64,000 nt of DNA from Oehlia diaphana (GCA_003833135.1 QZLH01000014.1:146038-210037); one strand, 5' to 3'. Shown: positions 34,971-47,746, numbered from the stretch's first letter. Program-made: numbers and translations. Notes: a model not told the origin generated them from the sequence alone.

Positions 34971-37526
34971 ATGAGTAAACTGAATTTAAATGTATGTACG
35001 TAAATTCTTTCTCTTATCTTAAAGAAAAAATTAAATCCAACACAAACTCTATTTGTGATGATTTTTTTTTTAATAATTGATGTTGAATTTTTTTTAGCTG
35101 GATACCTCTTATCAGCCGCTTATGGAAGAAGAGGAAGAATTAGAACAATCAAGTAATGCTTCCTCTCCAAGGCAAATTTCTTCACGAGATTTTGAACATG
35201 CCGAACAAATATCAAAAGATGAAGATACAGCAGGTGTTGCTTTATACGTTTATTTCATTGCTGTAGTCGTTGCTATAGGTGGATTCTTGTTTGGGTAGTT
35301 AAATTTTTCTTCTTTTAAAAAATGATATTAATGTTTAATGAGATCAACTAAACTACTACTTTTTTTTTTAGATACGATACTGGAGTTATAAGTAGTGCTA
35401 TGTTACTGCTTGAACAAGATTTCACCATGACTGCGTTACAAAAGGGAATAGTAGTTGGCGGTAAGTAACGTGTTTTATTAACCAAATATTGATATATCAA
35501 TAAATTTTTTACTTGCAATATTCTTAAATTAATTTTTAAATAAATTTGACAGCCACAACGTTAGGAGCTGTATTTGGCGGAGCTGTAGCTGGTAAATTAA
35601 TTATTGATTGAACTTTAATTATCGAATTCAAAAATTTACCCCAATTGATTTACTAGGATATTTATCGGACTGGGTCGGAAGATGGGTAACGTCAATATTT
35701 TCAGCATTAATATTTTTAGGTGGTGCAATAATATTATCAATAGCAAATACGTATTCGTTATTAGTTACTGGAAGGTTGATAATTGGCGTAGGAGTAGGAT
35801 TAGCTTCGATGGTAGTTCCCATTTATATCAGTGAAATTTCTCCAAGAAAATATAGGGGAAGATTGGTAACATTGAATGTATTATTCATTACTGGTGGGCA
35901 AGTTATCGCTTATCTCATAGGAATTGTTTTTGTAGAGTTTGGAGGGTGGAGATGGATGTTTGGTATCTCTGGAATTCCTCCTTTAATTCAATTATTCAGT
36001 AAGTATTTTTTTTTAGAATTTAAAAGAATCTAAAAACATTCTAATTTCGCCGAATTCGTTATTACATATTATAGTTATGCCAATTGTACCTGAAAGTCCT
36101 AGATTCCTTATCAAAAAAGGGAAACATGAAGAAGCGAAAAGTGTTTTAAAAAAAGTATATCCAGACTCTTCACATGATTTTATAAATAAAGGTAATTCAT
36201 ACATAAAAAGAGCCTATTTTTAATTGCTAGGTAGGAATGGAGTGGTGTTTTTTTTTCTAATTAAATCTTAATTCTCTCTGTTATATCATAGAAATTAATA
36301 TAATTTATGAGACAATAGCGGAAGATGAAGCAGGATCATATAAACAATTATTTCATTATCCAAATTTAAAACCACTCATAATTGCATGTGGACTACAAAC
36401 TATTCAACAAGTTTCTGGATTTGATACTGCAATGTATTATGGTGTAAGTTTTGATAACAAGTTTAAATATTTAATGAGAGAAGTATACTGATTTTACTTT
36501 ATAATTTAGGGAACCATAATGAAAATGGCCGGATTCGTTAATATTAGAGATGCTATTGTCTTTTCACTTGTGGTTTCCCTGACTAATTTCCTTATGACAG
36601 GTAATACATAATTACGTTATTTTGTAACCTCTTTGTTAATAAATTAATTTCTCCTTGACTTTCTTGATTTTCTCTCATTAACACTTTAGGAGTTGCATTA
36701 TATATAATCGACGGAGTGGGTCGACGTAAAATACTTCTATATACAGTAATAGCTACAATGTTGGGATTACTTTTATTAGGTTTAGGATTTTATTTCACAA
36801 CAGGATTCACACCCAAACAACCAAATTGCATAGATTATGGAAACAAATGTGGTGCATGCTTATTAGATGATAGGTGTGGATTTTCTAAACGTGATGGCGG
36901 GACTTGTTTACCCAGAAACACTAAAAATACAGCAACTAGCATTGGTAAAATTAATTTCTTTTCACCACTAAATGGAAATAAACAAGAGAATGATAATTCT
37001 ACCGATGAAGGATTTTATGAGAATTGTCCATCTTTGAAGCCCATTTATACTTGGTTTACTTTAGTTAGTCTGATCATTTATGTCATGGGTGAGTGCATAA
37101 TTTAGTAATTTTAAGTTATTGTTCGTAAAACGTTTGAGAGTGAAACTAAGCAGTTCTATTTTGAATTTAGCTTATGCTTTGGGATTAGGGCATGCGCCTT
37201 GGTTAGTACAGAGTGAAATATTCCCATTAAATGTACGCGGTAGAGCATCAGGAATAGGAACAGGTATGTTTACCCGAGTATATATATATATATATTGCCC
37301 TACATTAAATATTTACTAAAATAAATTATTTTAAATTCCTGTAGCAACGAATTGGTTATTTAATTTATTAATTACAGTATCTTTCCTTCCGTTGACCGAA
37401 ATAATAACTACAACGGGAACATTTTGGTTATACGCTATATTTATGATTTTTAGTTGGTTTTTTATTTATTTTATGGTACCTGAGACTGCTGGGTTATCTC
37501 TTGAAGAAATTCAAGGGTTATTCTAA
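34971..37526 (+). CDS. Inositol/sugar transporter (MFS, INT/ITR-like)
   Basis: Eleven exons with consensus GT-AG borders keep one frame: 34971-34991, 35098-35294, 35372-35460, 35553-35591, 35657-35998, 36075-36191, 36292-36443, 36510-36600, 36690-37088, 37171-37263 and 37345-37526. They encode 573 aa. Family landmarks in order are GGFLFGYDTGVISSAM, SDWVGRW, ISEISPRKYRG, PESPRFLIKKGK, QQVSGFDTAMYYGGTI, DGVGRRK, SEIFPLNVRGRASG and PETAGLSLEEI. This is the signature set of 12-helix SLC2-type transporters, and the wording is closest to proton-coupled myo-inositol carriers such as plant INT and yeast ITR. Between helices 9 and 10 sits a cysteine-rich loop (residues 396-422) resembling the PSI domain of plant INT proteins. 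It likely acts at the plasma membrane in polyol or sugar uptake; the substrate is inferred. The seven-codon first exon is the least certain part. Confidence 0.92.
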
Positions 37527-38218
37527 TGAGACGTTTGTTGATCAAAGGTCCTAAAGCATTACTTATTACTCTTTAGTATATTATGGTATGCAATAGTAAA
37601 GTTTATTTAATTTAATTAGTTTAATTTGATATATTATGAATTTTCCTGGCCAAAATTCATCATAAAAAATTTAGTCACAAAAACATCTAGTAAAGATGAG
37701 ACGTTGCAAGGCGTGATGAAAGGTGATGTTATATTAGAAACCATCACTATTTCCTGTCCTATACTGTTATGATATATAGAAATATGGAATGTAATGCGAT
37801 CTTATAATAATAAAACATTTTTAAATTAATATATATACACATTTAATGTTTATGTTTATTTTATTCAAAATCAAGCTCGAGTGTAGGGATATTTAAGGAG
37901 GCGTAATAGTGAAATAGTGTTCAAACATTCGTATTAGTGTAATGTGCCAACGAATTTGAGATCCAAAACAGCAACTTCGCTATATTGATATCTGTATTCA
38001 CAATTATCTTTGGCAGGGCGCAGGCGTTGAAAAGTAACACCTTCGATTCAATGATATTTCAGATGTTCACAAGAAGTCATTTGACATAACCTTTACGGTC
38101 ATCAGATTTCCATGTATGAAAATTAAGAAATATAATTCATAAATTATTAATATTGTTTATTTATTATATTCAAATAATTATAAGTTGATTCATTACCAAG
38201 GAGAAAAATACAACAGAT
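37527..38218. other. Convergent intergenic region
   Basis: The transporter (plus) and the second ion-channel gene (minus) both end into this 692-bp stretch. A possible AATAAA for the transporter lies at 37809-37814. No gene seen. Confidence 0.5.
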
Positions 38219-41200
38219 TTATGAATTACATATATATCTATCAAGTTTTTCATCTAATTTTCTAACTTTATCATTTATATTTTCAATTAATTCATCTGTA
38301 CCTTTAGAAATTTCCGTTTTCCAACTTTTTTTATCAGTTCTAATATAAAAAATGTATCTATCAAGTAATAAATGAAAAGTTGGTTGATAATAAAAAGTAT
38401 GTTCAAAAGTAAATTCTTTTTTTCTTTTGGAGTAAAATTTCTCAATTATCACAAATAAAGGGTAAAGATAAGATTCTAGAATGAAATCAGCCTTATATTT
38501 AAAAGATGTTATTTCACTGTATTTTATTGCCCTATTAATATCATCCCTAAAAAAAAAAATAATAATAAATTTATGTTAATTTTTAAATTATATATCTGAT
38601 ATACTGTATATTGACATATTGTTATAAAAATTGCTTACGTCATCAATGCCACAAAAATATTTGTCATGATCAAAATTAAAAAGAAACTTGCAACTATAGC
38701 CAATATTTTAACGCTAATATAATTCCAATCTTGTACATTCGCCCAGCTTCCAAATAACCAAAGATAAACCATTTCCAAAGTTTCAAGAAAATTAGGTGTA
38801 TTTGTTTCTTTTTTTATATATGCATATGAATAATTACTTAAACCGGAACCAGTTTCAACAAAAATAAATTTCTCTCCTTCGGGTCCAATTCCTAATTCTT
38901 TCGCGCTAGTAAAAATAACAAAACTAAAAGAAATTTAGGACATTAATATATATTATTATATAATATTCTAAAATTAAATAACAAATTGTAAATATAAATC
39001 TTACAAGGAGAAACTAAACCCAACAATCATTATCATCAATGTAAGAAAATAAGGAATAATTGTTGAAACTAGATAAGCGATAATTATAATGTATTTCCCA
39101 ACAACTAAAATGAATAATAACAAGAATTATGTTAATGAATTTTTTTCATAAAATAAAATATATATAATAAAATTAATACTTGCCGGAATTAAATCTGAAA
39201 AATAAAAACTTAATTATGAAAAAATAATAAATTAATAATGGTTATAAAATTATCATACATTAATTTTGAAATTTTAAATTCTTACCAACTCTATCCACAC
39301 AATTAATATCGTAATTGAAATAAAATTTAATGATACGCCTAAGATTATTGGATCATTCAGATTATAAAAATTGGTAAAAGCGAATAGAAATAGGGTTAAC
39401 AATTGTAAAATATTGGAAAGTCCATAAAATAGTTGATACTTTGTCGGTTTGACATCTTTTAAAATATGTAAATCAACCATCTTGAAATAAGACTTAATAC
39501 AATGAAATAAAAGATGAAGCATGTTTAATAAAATTACTTTCAATTCGGCTCTCTTTTCAATAAAATAAGAAATAAAAATTAAACGCGCATTAAAAATGAT
39601 AAAATCAACAATATAAAATGATAATCTTATCATAAATTGGAAAACATGAACTTTCCAATTAAACCTTACGGTGGCTTCAAGAGTAGAATTTTTCTTATAA
39701 AATAGATCTAAATTTTTTTGTGCCACCAACTTGAAAAAAGGACAATTAATGGTTTGTTTACGTCCTTCTAGGAATTCATTAAAATCCGGTAAAGGTATCA
39801 TATATATTTCAATCTTATCATTTAGATTATCATTTAAATCTCTCGGAATTTTATCTTTAAGTTTATATTTCGTAGGTAATCTTGTATCTACAATAAATGT
39901 AGAGTAAGGATTTGATGATAAGATTGTTTTAATCCTAGATTTTGCTAAATGCATTTTTTTCTCATAAAATACTGGATTATTAAACATTTCTTTTATAAGT
40001 TCAGGGAATTTTTCGCTAATTTTGGGTAATGCTTGAGTTAAAGTAATCATCCATCCTGCATTGTCCATCGCATTATTAGAATAATAATCTAATAATCGTT
40101 GAATAATTCTAATGTTATTATTTTCTAAAGCAATTAATAGTTCATGTCTCGTTTTTTTACGTCCATTCCAATCATAAAGTTGAGGAATATGTAATTTAGT
40201 ATTTTCCTCAGTTGAATTAAGAATTAGCTCAATAATATCATTCGATTGACTACGAATAAGATTTTCCGTTAAATTATATTTGACATCTAATAACCTCCAA
40301 AGACTTGGATTATTATTAATAACATTATGAATAATTCTTTTTGTTTTTTCAATAAATTCATCGATTTTAAGATTTTTACACATTATTGTTGATAGCCTCA
40401 GATTATAAAAAAAGATCAAACTATTATATGCATCATTTACGTGTTCTGTTGTAAAGCATCCATTGACAAATTCATTAACATTGTCGTCATACAATGGTTC
40501 ACTACTTTCTTGCACATTATTATAATTTGCGGAATAAATATAAATTAATTCGCCATTTTTCCAAATTTGAATCGTATAAAATCCATATGAAATTCTTGTT
40601 GTTTTGTTATTATCAAGCCAACGGAATGTTTGATAATGATCTGAATCAAGCCATGGTTCAGTATCCATCATTCTTCTTTCATGTTGGTTATAATCTCTAG
40701 TATTAACTCTTTCTGATAATTCTAATGATTCAAGTACTTCAAATAAATTAATCATTAATATTTCGTCATTATTTCTTATTTCAAATTCATTTGGATTTTT
40801 TTCATCAAATAATTGAATAAATTGATTATCATTTATATCTCGAGAATTATCAATATATGCTATAGTACCAAATAAATCCAAAATTTGAAATCTTTGATTA
40901 TCAAATGAATATATTTTCTCAGTATCTTCAAAAATATTCCAAATGATTAAATTATTTTTAGTCTCATCTTTCTCTGGTAACTCTAATAATAACAATTTCT
41001 CATCATAATTAAAGAATGTCATATAAATTATTTTTCCATCAATCATGGAAAATTCCTTACATGCGATATTTAAACTATTTTCATTTAAATACAATGCTAC
41101 TGAATTTTTATTGATCGTAACCGCTAATAATTTTGCATTCTTTGAAATAGCTAAAATATTATTTGTTAATTCTGTTTGAAATTTGGAATGATAATATAAC

Positions 41201-42078
41201 ATTTCCATATTTTTGCTTAATAAATTATACATTTCTAAATTATTTTCTTCGTTTTGAATGATTAATTTTCCGCAAATGACACAATTTTTAATGAAATTTA
41301 TTTGTTCCTCTTCATTCATAATTTCAAGATTTTCAACAAAATTATTAGGATATCCGATTATTTCATAAATTCTCTTTTCGTAATCATCTGATCTATTGTG
41401 GTAATCAATAGTTCTTGATCTAGTTTGTCTGGTTAAAAGATTATGAATATATTTAGATCCACTTGATAAATCTCTTGAATCATCTTTGCATATTCTTATA
41501 ATTCCCAAATTATTTGATATAGTAAGCAACGTATTTCCTTTAAAAAATTGTAAAAATCCGTAAAAACCTTCGATCTCAGCCCATTTATTTAATCCTGATG
41601 AAATTGATACTATTCGAGTAGTACGTAGTTCGATGGAACTTAAATTATTTATAATAGCTTCATATTTCGCGTTAACGCTAGTTGAAGCTTCATTATTTAC
41701 TAATCGTTCAGTCGAACTAGAAGAGAACGGATTTATTTGCGGAATATCATTTTCAGAAGCTGCAATGACCTCTGTTAATGGCGTTAATGGTGAAGAATTT
41801 TCATTTTCATCATCGTCCAAATTATTGAAATTACTAAAACAAGAAAGCGCAATAAATGTATTTCCATCAGAATCTTCATCCGAAATAGCTAAAGACCAAT
41901 TGATATTATTTTCCGTAATCTTATGTCGTAACGGATATATAGATCTGTGTTCTATTACATTTCCTTCAGTAACATGCCAAATTACTAATTTGTGGGCATT
42001 ACGATCGAGTGTTGCGATCTCTCCACCAGATGGGCTTACCGCTATATAGTGATATTGTTCTATATTATTACCATCCAT
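38219..42078 (-). CDS. WD40-like/ion-transport-domain protein, paralogue 2
   Basis: The exon layout matches paralogue 1: 42078-39286, 39208-39184, 39104-39005, 38923-38639 and 38546-38219. It gives 1,176 aa. The N-terminal propeller begins YIAVSPSGGEIATLDRNAHK, and long stretches such as MNEEEQINFIKNCVICGKLI match paralogue 1 nearly residue for residue. The channel part contains IVWIELFLFFRFNSVVGKY, a pore stretch LEMVYLWLFGSW and NIFVALMT. The 25-nt second exon and the 100-nt third exon have exactly the same sizes as in paralogue 1. The 25-nt exon must be followed by a GC donor (GCAAGT) to keep frame; the other introns are GT-AG. It lacks about 130 aa of paralogue 1, mainly Asn/Lys/Glu-rich linkers in the first half. 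Exon 4 is 30 nt longer. The function is presumed to be a ligand- or stress-gated cation channel, unproven. Confidence 0.84.
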
Positions 42079-43837
42079 AATAATTTAAAAATATTTTTGT
42101 TTTTTATAAGAAAAGGATAATTTGCACCATTTACACTGTGCCACGAATAACTTTATTCACTCAATTGAAAAATGAAGAGATAATCTTCTGGAAAAGAACC
42201 GAAACATCCTGAATTTATATTTATTTTGCTTGTAAAAAAAAGATAGAAAACATTATTAAGATTTGGAAGATTTTGATAATCATAATGGCTTTAATAAATG
42301 AATAAACGTCAATTTAGAATTTAATGAAAGAGAATGTATGTTTTAGTAATTTAATAAAGTATTTTTTTTTTTTTTTTTTTTTTTTTTTGAGTAATTATTG
42401 AGGTTAGAAGATGTAAAATCTTAGTATCGCTGTGAGATTACCAATTTAAGTCTAGTTTCAAACTCACTGCATGCTGTCGGAGTTTAATAAACTTCATAAC
42501 AATTAATTTGGATTTATTTTGGATACTAGCATTCAATTTTTGCCAAAAACGAGTTAAAAAGAAAAAAAAGATGCACGGGCCATACACAAACAATATATTA
42601 TGTTCCGTTTAGATTATCTTTTTATATCTAAATTTACTTTCAAATGTCGTGACACTACTGTTTTAGTGTTAAAATAAGTTTAATATTGTACTGTAATATT
42701 AAAAGAGCAACTTTTGGGGACAGGTTACAGATTAGATTAGATTGATAATACGTAGTAATTGAATCTTTAAGTAAGCCGGAGCATAAATTTAAAAAACTAA
42801 CCAAAATTAATTTGAAAAATTATACTACAAGTCTAATATACAGTACAGTTGGTTGCAGTACTAATTACGACATTGCCTTTATAAAGCAGTTATCGGTATT
42901 CATGTGATATTGCAAATCAGGTAAATTTTACTAAAAATATCGAATTAGGATTGCCACACATTGTTGGCTAATTACTTGGATTGTGTAGATCAGTACATGT
43001 TGTAATTATTAGAATACGTTATGAATTGTGTCATTTAAAAAGGTTAGGTAGAAAGAATCACGTATTGTCAAATCAAATTCTCCAAAAAAATCTTTTAAAA
43101 CATTGTAACCTTTTTATAAATTGAGTTACTGTATGTTGTATCTTTGATAGAAATACACATAATACACGTTACAAACTGCTACGCATTATCAAGTTGGTTT
43201 CTGAGTTTTTTTTTTGAAATAAAAACCAGAAAATACAATTTTCAAGAATTCTGTTTGAATGCTATTTGTTACCAATAGATGAAACCTTTTTTGTTTTAAT
43301 ATTTATGTATATATAGAATCTCTATATATATATGAGGGTATGTCTTTGCTAAATTGGTCGGCTAAGTCGCAATACAAATTTTAAAGATGTGCTTTAGCTT
43401 TTATTATTAACGTAATCATTCGATCTTGGAATCCCGTTAGGCCATTAATTCTGTCGGCTTAAGTATATTCTTTTTAGAAGAGATTTATTTCTTAAAGCAT
43501 TTAAACTTTAGTTTATTAGAATGCTTAGCGAAGGCTTGGACTAAACATTTGTCTCGCTAAGCAATTATATTCATTATGACATAACTTTTATACTGACTTT
43601 TACATGTACAAATAAGTTCTTAACTTTGAAAATTTTTTTTACAAAAAAAAAGAAGTAAAAAATCAACAAAACAGATGAAAAACAATCAACAAGTTTATTT
43701 ATCTATTTAACAGATTTGTTAACATTAATTATCTCATTAAATCAAATGAAATAATAGAAATTGATTACAGAGGAAGTTGTAGAGGTCAATGTATAGCTTG
43801 TTGTGCGGCTAGAACCTGATTCCTCGGTTAAACGATA
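42079..43837. other. Gene-free stretch
   Basis: No gene. A long T-run lies at about 42362-42388. Positions 43651-43754 recur identically at 47747-47850 (listed separately). The upstream region of the second ion-channel gene is here. Confidence 0.5.
43651..43754 (+). repeat. 104-bp sequence identical to the left edge of the scaffold gap
   Basis: The sequence from AGAAGTAAAAAATCAACAAA to the end CAAATGAAATAA is identical over 104 bases to 47747-47850, which is cut by the run of N. Both copies follow an A-rich run. See the findings for the assembly implication. Confidence 0.9.
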
Positions 43838-44020
43838 TTGAGTATGATATATACCTCCGATATTATATAGTACTGTATAGTTGACGAAAATCTGATATAC
43901 AGTACAGTATAGTTTTTGTCTATATAGGATAATTTTTTATTTATACAGTATAGCTTTTATCTATACAGTATAGTTTTTTGCACTATACTATACAACTTCG
44001 GAGGAATATATCATACTCAA
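43838..44020. mobile_element. 183-bp MITE with TTGAGTATGATATA ends
   Basis: Terminal inverted repeats of about 35 bases start TTGAGTATGATATA and continue CCTCCGA; they differ at only a few positions. Both ends are flanked by TA, which fits a Tc1/mariner-type target duplication. The interior repeats the word ATACAGTATAG several times. No coding capacity. Confidence 0.65.
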
Positions 44021-44810
44021 TAACTATATTATCCTGATTCCCTTATTTGCTGAAACATGGGTCAGTGTAATTGTTGTAAGATAAATAATATATATTTTTT
44101 TTTAAAAAAAAAAATAATAATACGAACATTTAATACCCATTTTAGAATTTATTAACAAATAAATGCTATACAGTACAAATCAAGTAAAAATTCGGTTTGA
44201 TAAGATTCTTTAAATCATACAATACATAATACCATATTTTTTTTTTACGCGGCTTATCTTTGCAAAATTTAAAACATTAGAAATTAATATATTTATTTGT
44301 ACATATTAAAACATAATTACGGATTTTTTTAATAAATAAAAAAAAAAAATTCGATTTGATGACTTGCTATCGACAATCTTTATCTTAAAAACTGCCGATC
44401 TCGTTTTTTATTAAAAATATGATTATTTTTAAAAGCATAAAAACTCAAGAATTTAATAAATTAATCGCATGATAATGCAGCATATACAGTATAATAATTA
44501 AATTTTATTGGTTACTTAAATATTATAGATACAATAACGCGTTAAATTAAAATAACTTTATCTTGACCGCAGCAAAACGGTAATACTTGAATTATTAAAA
44601 ACTGAAATTATTTTTTTTGTTACATTAAAAGCACCGATCTTTACCAATTAATCGAATTATAATTTCCGTAACTCCGCAATCCCTCCCCTTTAAGGTTAAT
44701 AAAGTGTTAAATTTGGAAATTTGTATTAAAAGAAAAATTGAATTTCATTCATTCATTCGTTTGAAAACAAATTTTCTAAAAAAATTTTTTTTTTTTTTCT
44801 TTAGCAAAAA
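44021..44810. other. Upstream region of the Sel1-repeat gene
   Basis: AT-rich with several short A/T runs and no gene. A pyrimidine run ending TTTCTTTAG stands six bases before the start codon; it would pass for a 3' splice site, so an upstream non-coding exon is possible. Confidence 0.45.
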
Positions 44811-46745
44811 ATGTTTAAAAGAAAGTCAAAAAATAAAAATATTGAACAAAAAATTTCTTCAAGTTCTGATATTGAATCTCCTGATTCTATAAGTCTTGAA
44901 AATGAATCTTTCATATCATTTAAAACAAAAACTAATTCAACCGTAGATTTTTCAATAAAATCTCTCTCATATTCTGTATCTAAACTTAGTATTAGTATGT
45001 CCATAAAAAGAAAAAAAGAACAATTTGTTACATCAGTTAAAAATAAATTAAATAAGGTTTCGCCAAGTTTTAGTAATGATTTTAAGAATTTAATGGCTAA
45101 ACAAAAAGAAAAAAGATTAGAAGATAATTTTTTAGGTTATTATGAATGTTTGATTCCTAGTAATAATGAATTATCCATACCAAAAATTATTTTATCTACG
45201 GCTAGAATTGATTTACACGAAGAAAAATCAGAAAATCCTGAAAAAGCAAAACGGCTTGTTTTAACTAAAATTAAAGAATCACCATTTAATCCGTTTAATA
45301 ATAAAATTGTTTCATTATTTATTATTACTGGTAAAAGTAAAAAAAATTTATCTGGTACAGGATGGACTGGAATAAAATTTAATGAATTACCTGAATGGAT
45401 GCGGGATAATACCATTAAACATTTAATAAATGGTACACTCATGAAAGGACTTGGAACTTATAAAGTATTAATCAAAAAAAGTGGAAATATGGATATATAT
45501 AAAGATATTAAATTAAAAAAATTAGAAGAGAATGTGATAAGTGAAGATGGTTTTATTCATAAATTGACATTATTTGGATATTATATGTTAGGAATTAAAG
45601 AGAATTATTCAAATTCTACAGATTTGGACCCAAAATCTGAAGAATGGTATAAAGAAGCTGAAAAATGGTGTCAAGAAGCTGAAAAGTTAGGATCTATAGA
45701 AGCAAAACTATGTCTAGGGTATTTGTATTCTATTGGTTATAGTAAGTCATTTTATAATCCACAAAAAGCTAAAAAATTGTTTAAAGAAGTAATAGATGCA
45801 ATTGAAAAACAGGAAACAACAGAAAAAAATGGGGCTACAGGAAAGAAAGCAACAGAAGAAACGACTACAATGAAAGAAATGATTATAGGTAAAATCATAA
45901 CAAAAGAATCTACTACAAACAAAAATGTAACAGAAGAAGCAACTGCAGACAAAAAAGTAACGAATTATTATAAAGAAGCAATGGAAGATTTAGGTGCAGA
46001 TAAAGAAGCAATGGAGAAACTAGAAGTAAATAAAGAAGCAATAGATAGTGAAGTAACAAGTAAAGAACTAGCTAGAATAGCAATGAGAAACATGGCAATA
46101 ATATATCATAGTAGTTACGTTATAAAACCTTTTGAATGGAAAAATTTTATTAAATTATCCAGACCAAATGATCTTAATATTAAGAAATTATCTAAAAAAA
46201 AATTAAACATAGCAATAAAATGGTATGAAAAATCTTGCGAATTAGGAGATAGTCTATCCGCATACCATCTTGGATTACTGTATGAAAGTGATGATGAAAT
46301 TAAAGATAAAAAGGAAGCAGAAAAATGGTTTAAGAAGGCCATACAACTTGATAATAATAATCTATATGCAAAAGCCAAACTTGGAAGAATCTTAATTAAT
46401 AAAGATGGTATAGATGAAAATGAAAAAATGAAAGGGATTCGAATGTTGAAATATGCAGCGGAAAATGGATTAGTTATGGGTCAAACATTTCTTGGTGAAG
46501 CTTATGAAAGAGGACAAATAGGAAGAAAGGAAGAAAATATTGAAGAGGCCATTAAATTCTATTTTAAAGCTGCTGAACAAAACAATGGATATTATAGTCA
46601 TGTTGCACAATTCCGTCTTAGAGAATTACGTGCTTTAGATATAATTCCAGCAGGTGAAGATATCGAAAATATTTTAAAATTATATGTGAATGAATTAAAG
46701 TATTACTACAATAATAATGAAGAAACGCTTAAAAATATTCATTAA
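44811..46745 (+). CDS. Sel1-like repeat protein
   Basis: This is one exon of 644 aa. The first ~100 residues are Ser/Lys-rich and probably disordered. Residues about 100-250 form an N-terminal region of unknown fold with GTGWTGIKFNELPEWM. Sel1-like repeats begin at about 255 (LFGYYMLGIKEN, AEKLGSIEAKLCLGYLYSIGY) and resume at about 464-620 (IKWYEKSCELGDSLSAYHLG, AEKWFKKAIQLD, AAENGLVMGQTFLGEAYERG, YFKAAEQNN). Sel1 repeats are alpha-solenoid scaffolds that assemble protein complexes. Between the two blocks, residues about 325-425 are a Thr/Glu/Lys-rich spacer with recurring KEA and EEATT words. There is no kinase domain, although such fusions are known in these fungi. Partner and location are unknown. 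The start is supported by the immediate upstream poly-pyrimidine tract and the absence of an earlier in-frame ATG in good context. Confidence 0.85.
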   Translation: MFKRKSKNKNIEQKISSSSDIESPDSISLENESFISFKTKTNSTVDFSIKSLSYSVSKLSISMSIKRKKEQFVTSVKNKLNKVSPSFSNDFKNLMAKQKEKRLEDNFLGYYECLIPSNNELSIPKIILSTARIDLHEEKSENPEKAKRLVLTKIKESPFNPFNNKIVSLFIITGKSKKNLSGTGWTGIKFNELPEWMRDNTIKHLINGTLMKGLGTYKVLIKKSGNMDIYKDIKLKKLEENVISEDGFIHKLTLFGYYMLGIKENYSNSTDLDPKSEEWYKEAEKWCQEAEKLGSIEAKLCLGYLYSIGYSKSFYNPQKAKKLFKEVIDAIEKQETTEKNGATGKKATEETTTMKEMIIGKIITKESTTNKNVTEEATADKKVTNYYKEAMEDLGADKEAMEKLEVNKEAIDSEVTSKELARIAMRNMAIIYHSSYVIKPFEWKNFIKLSRPNDLNIKKLSKKKLNIAIKWYEKSCELGDSLSAYHLGLLYESDDEIKDKKEAEKWFKKAIQLDNNNLYAKAKLGRILINKDGIDENEKMKGIRMLKYAAENGLVMGQTFLGEAYERGQIGRKEENIEEAIKFYFKAAEQNNGYYSHVAQFRLRELRALDIIPAGEDIENILKLYVNELKYYYNNNEETLKNIH

Positions 46746-47694
46746 AGAAAGCAACTTATTTTTATTACTTCATTTCTTTGAGTTGAAAATTTTTATTAAT
46801 ATATAGTTAAATTTGTAATAACTTAACAGTGTGATATTTGTATTTTTACTGCTGAATATATAAACCATACCATTTATAAATATTATTTGTCAATATAATG
46901 ACTATACTGTATACTATATTTTCAATTAGATCAAATTCTTTATTAAAAATTCCTATAGTACACCAAAGAACTAAAACAAGATGGTGCAAATTCTTATGAC
47001 CATTCCATTAGAACAAGAAATATTTTGAACGAAACTGATAAATAAGAAATCTTATGACAAATAGCAAACAGAGAGAGAGAATGAGTTTTTGAAAGTTATG
47101 CGACTTATCAATTTTTGGATATCTTAGGAAAAGTATAAATAGATGAAGTGTAATTAATTTCTTTAATGGATGATTGGATGCAAAAAGTTTAAAACTATTA
47201 CTTGGAAGCCTGAATATCAATGCTTAAATGAGCTGTGCCGGACTACGTATCAACTTGGAATACTGTAATTTGGCCTCAATTCACATTTATTTTCATTTGG
47301 AAAGTATATATATTTCTTGTGAGTTTTGTGAAGATACAGATAATGTAAATCATATAAATTACACATCTCTAATCTTAATTTTGGGCAGAATTAATAACTT
47401 TGGCCAGAATTATCAATTTAGTGTCGGACAATAAAAAATGTACTTCTATATAATAATATTTATTTAAACTATTTAAACTACCCCAAAAAAGCTATTAAAA
47501 AGTTATCAATAAATTCTGTTAAATTTCTCTCTCTCAATATCTAGAATATAAAAAGAATAAGTATGATAAAATATTTAATAAAATATAAAAAATTACAAAA
47601 TCTTCATAAGCTAAGTATAGTAAAATATAATTGTAATAACTGATAATATAAAAAAAATAAAATATATAAAAAATAGCAAGAAATATAATAAATG

Positions 47695-47726
<32 letters not shown>

Positions 47727-47746
47727 AATTTTTTTTAAAAAAAAAA
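46746..47746. other. Gene-free stretch before the scaffold gap
   Basis: No gene. Short frames at 47008-47434 are unconvincing. It ends in alternating T and A runs at 47695-47746, the kind of sequence that breaks assemblies. Confidence 0.5.
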
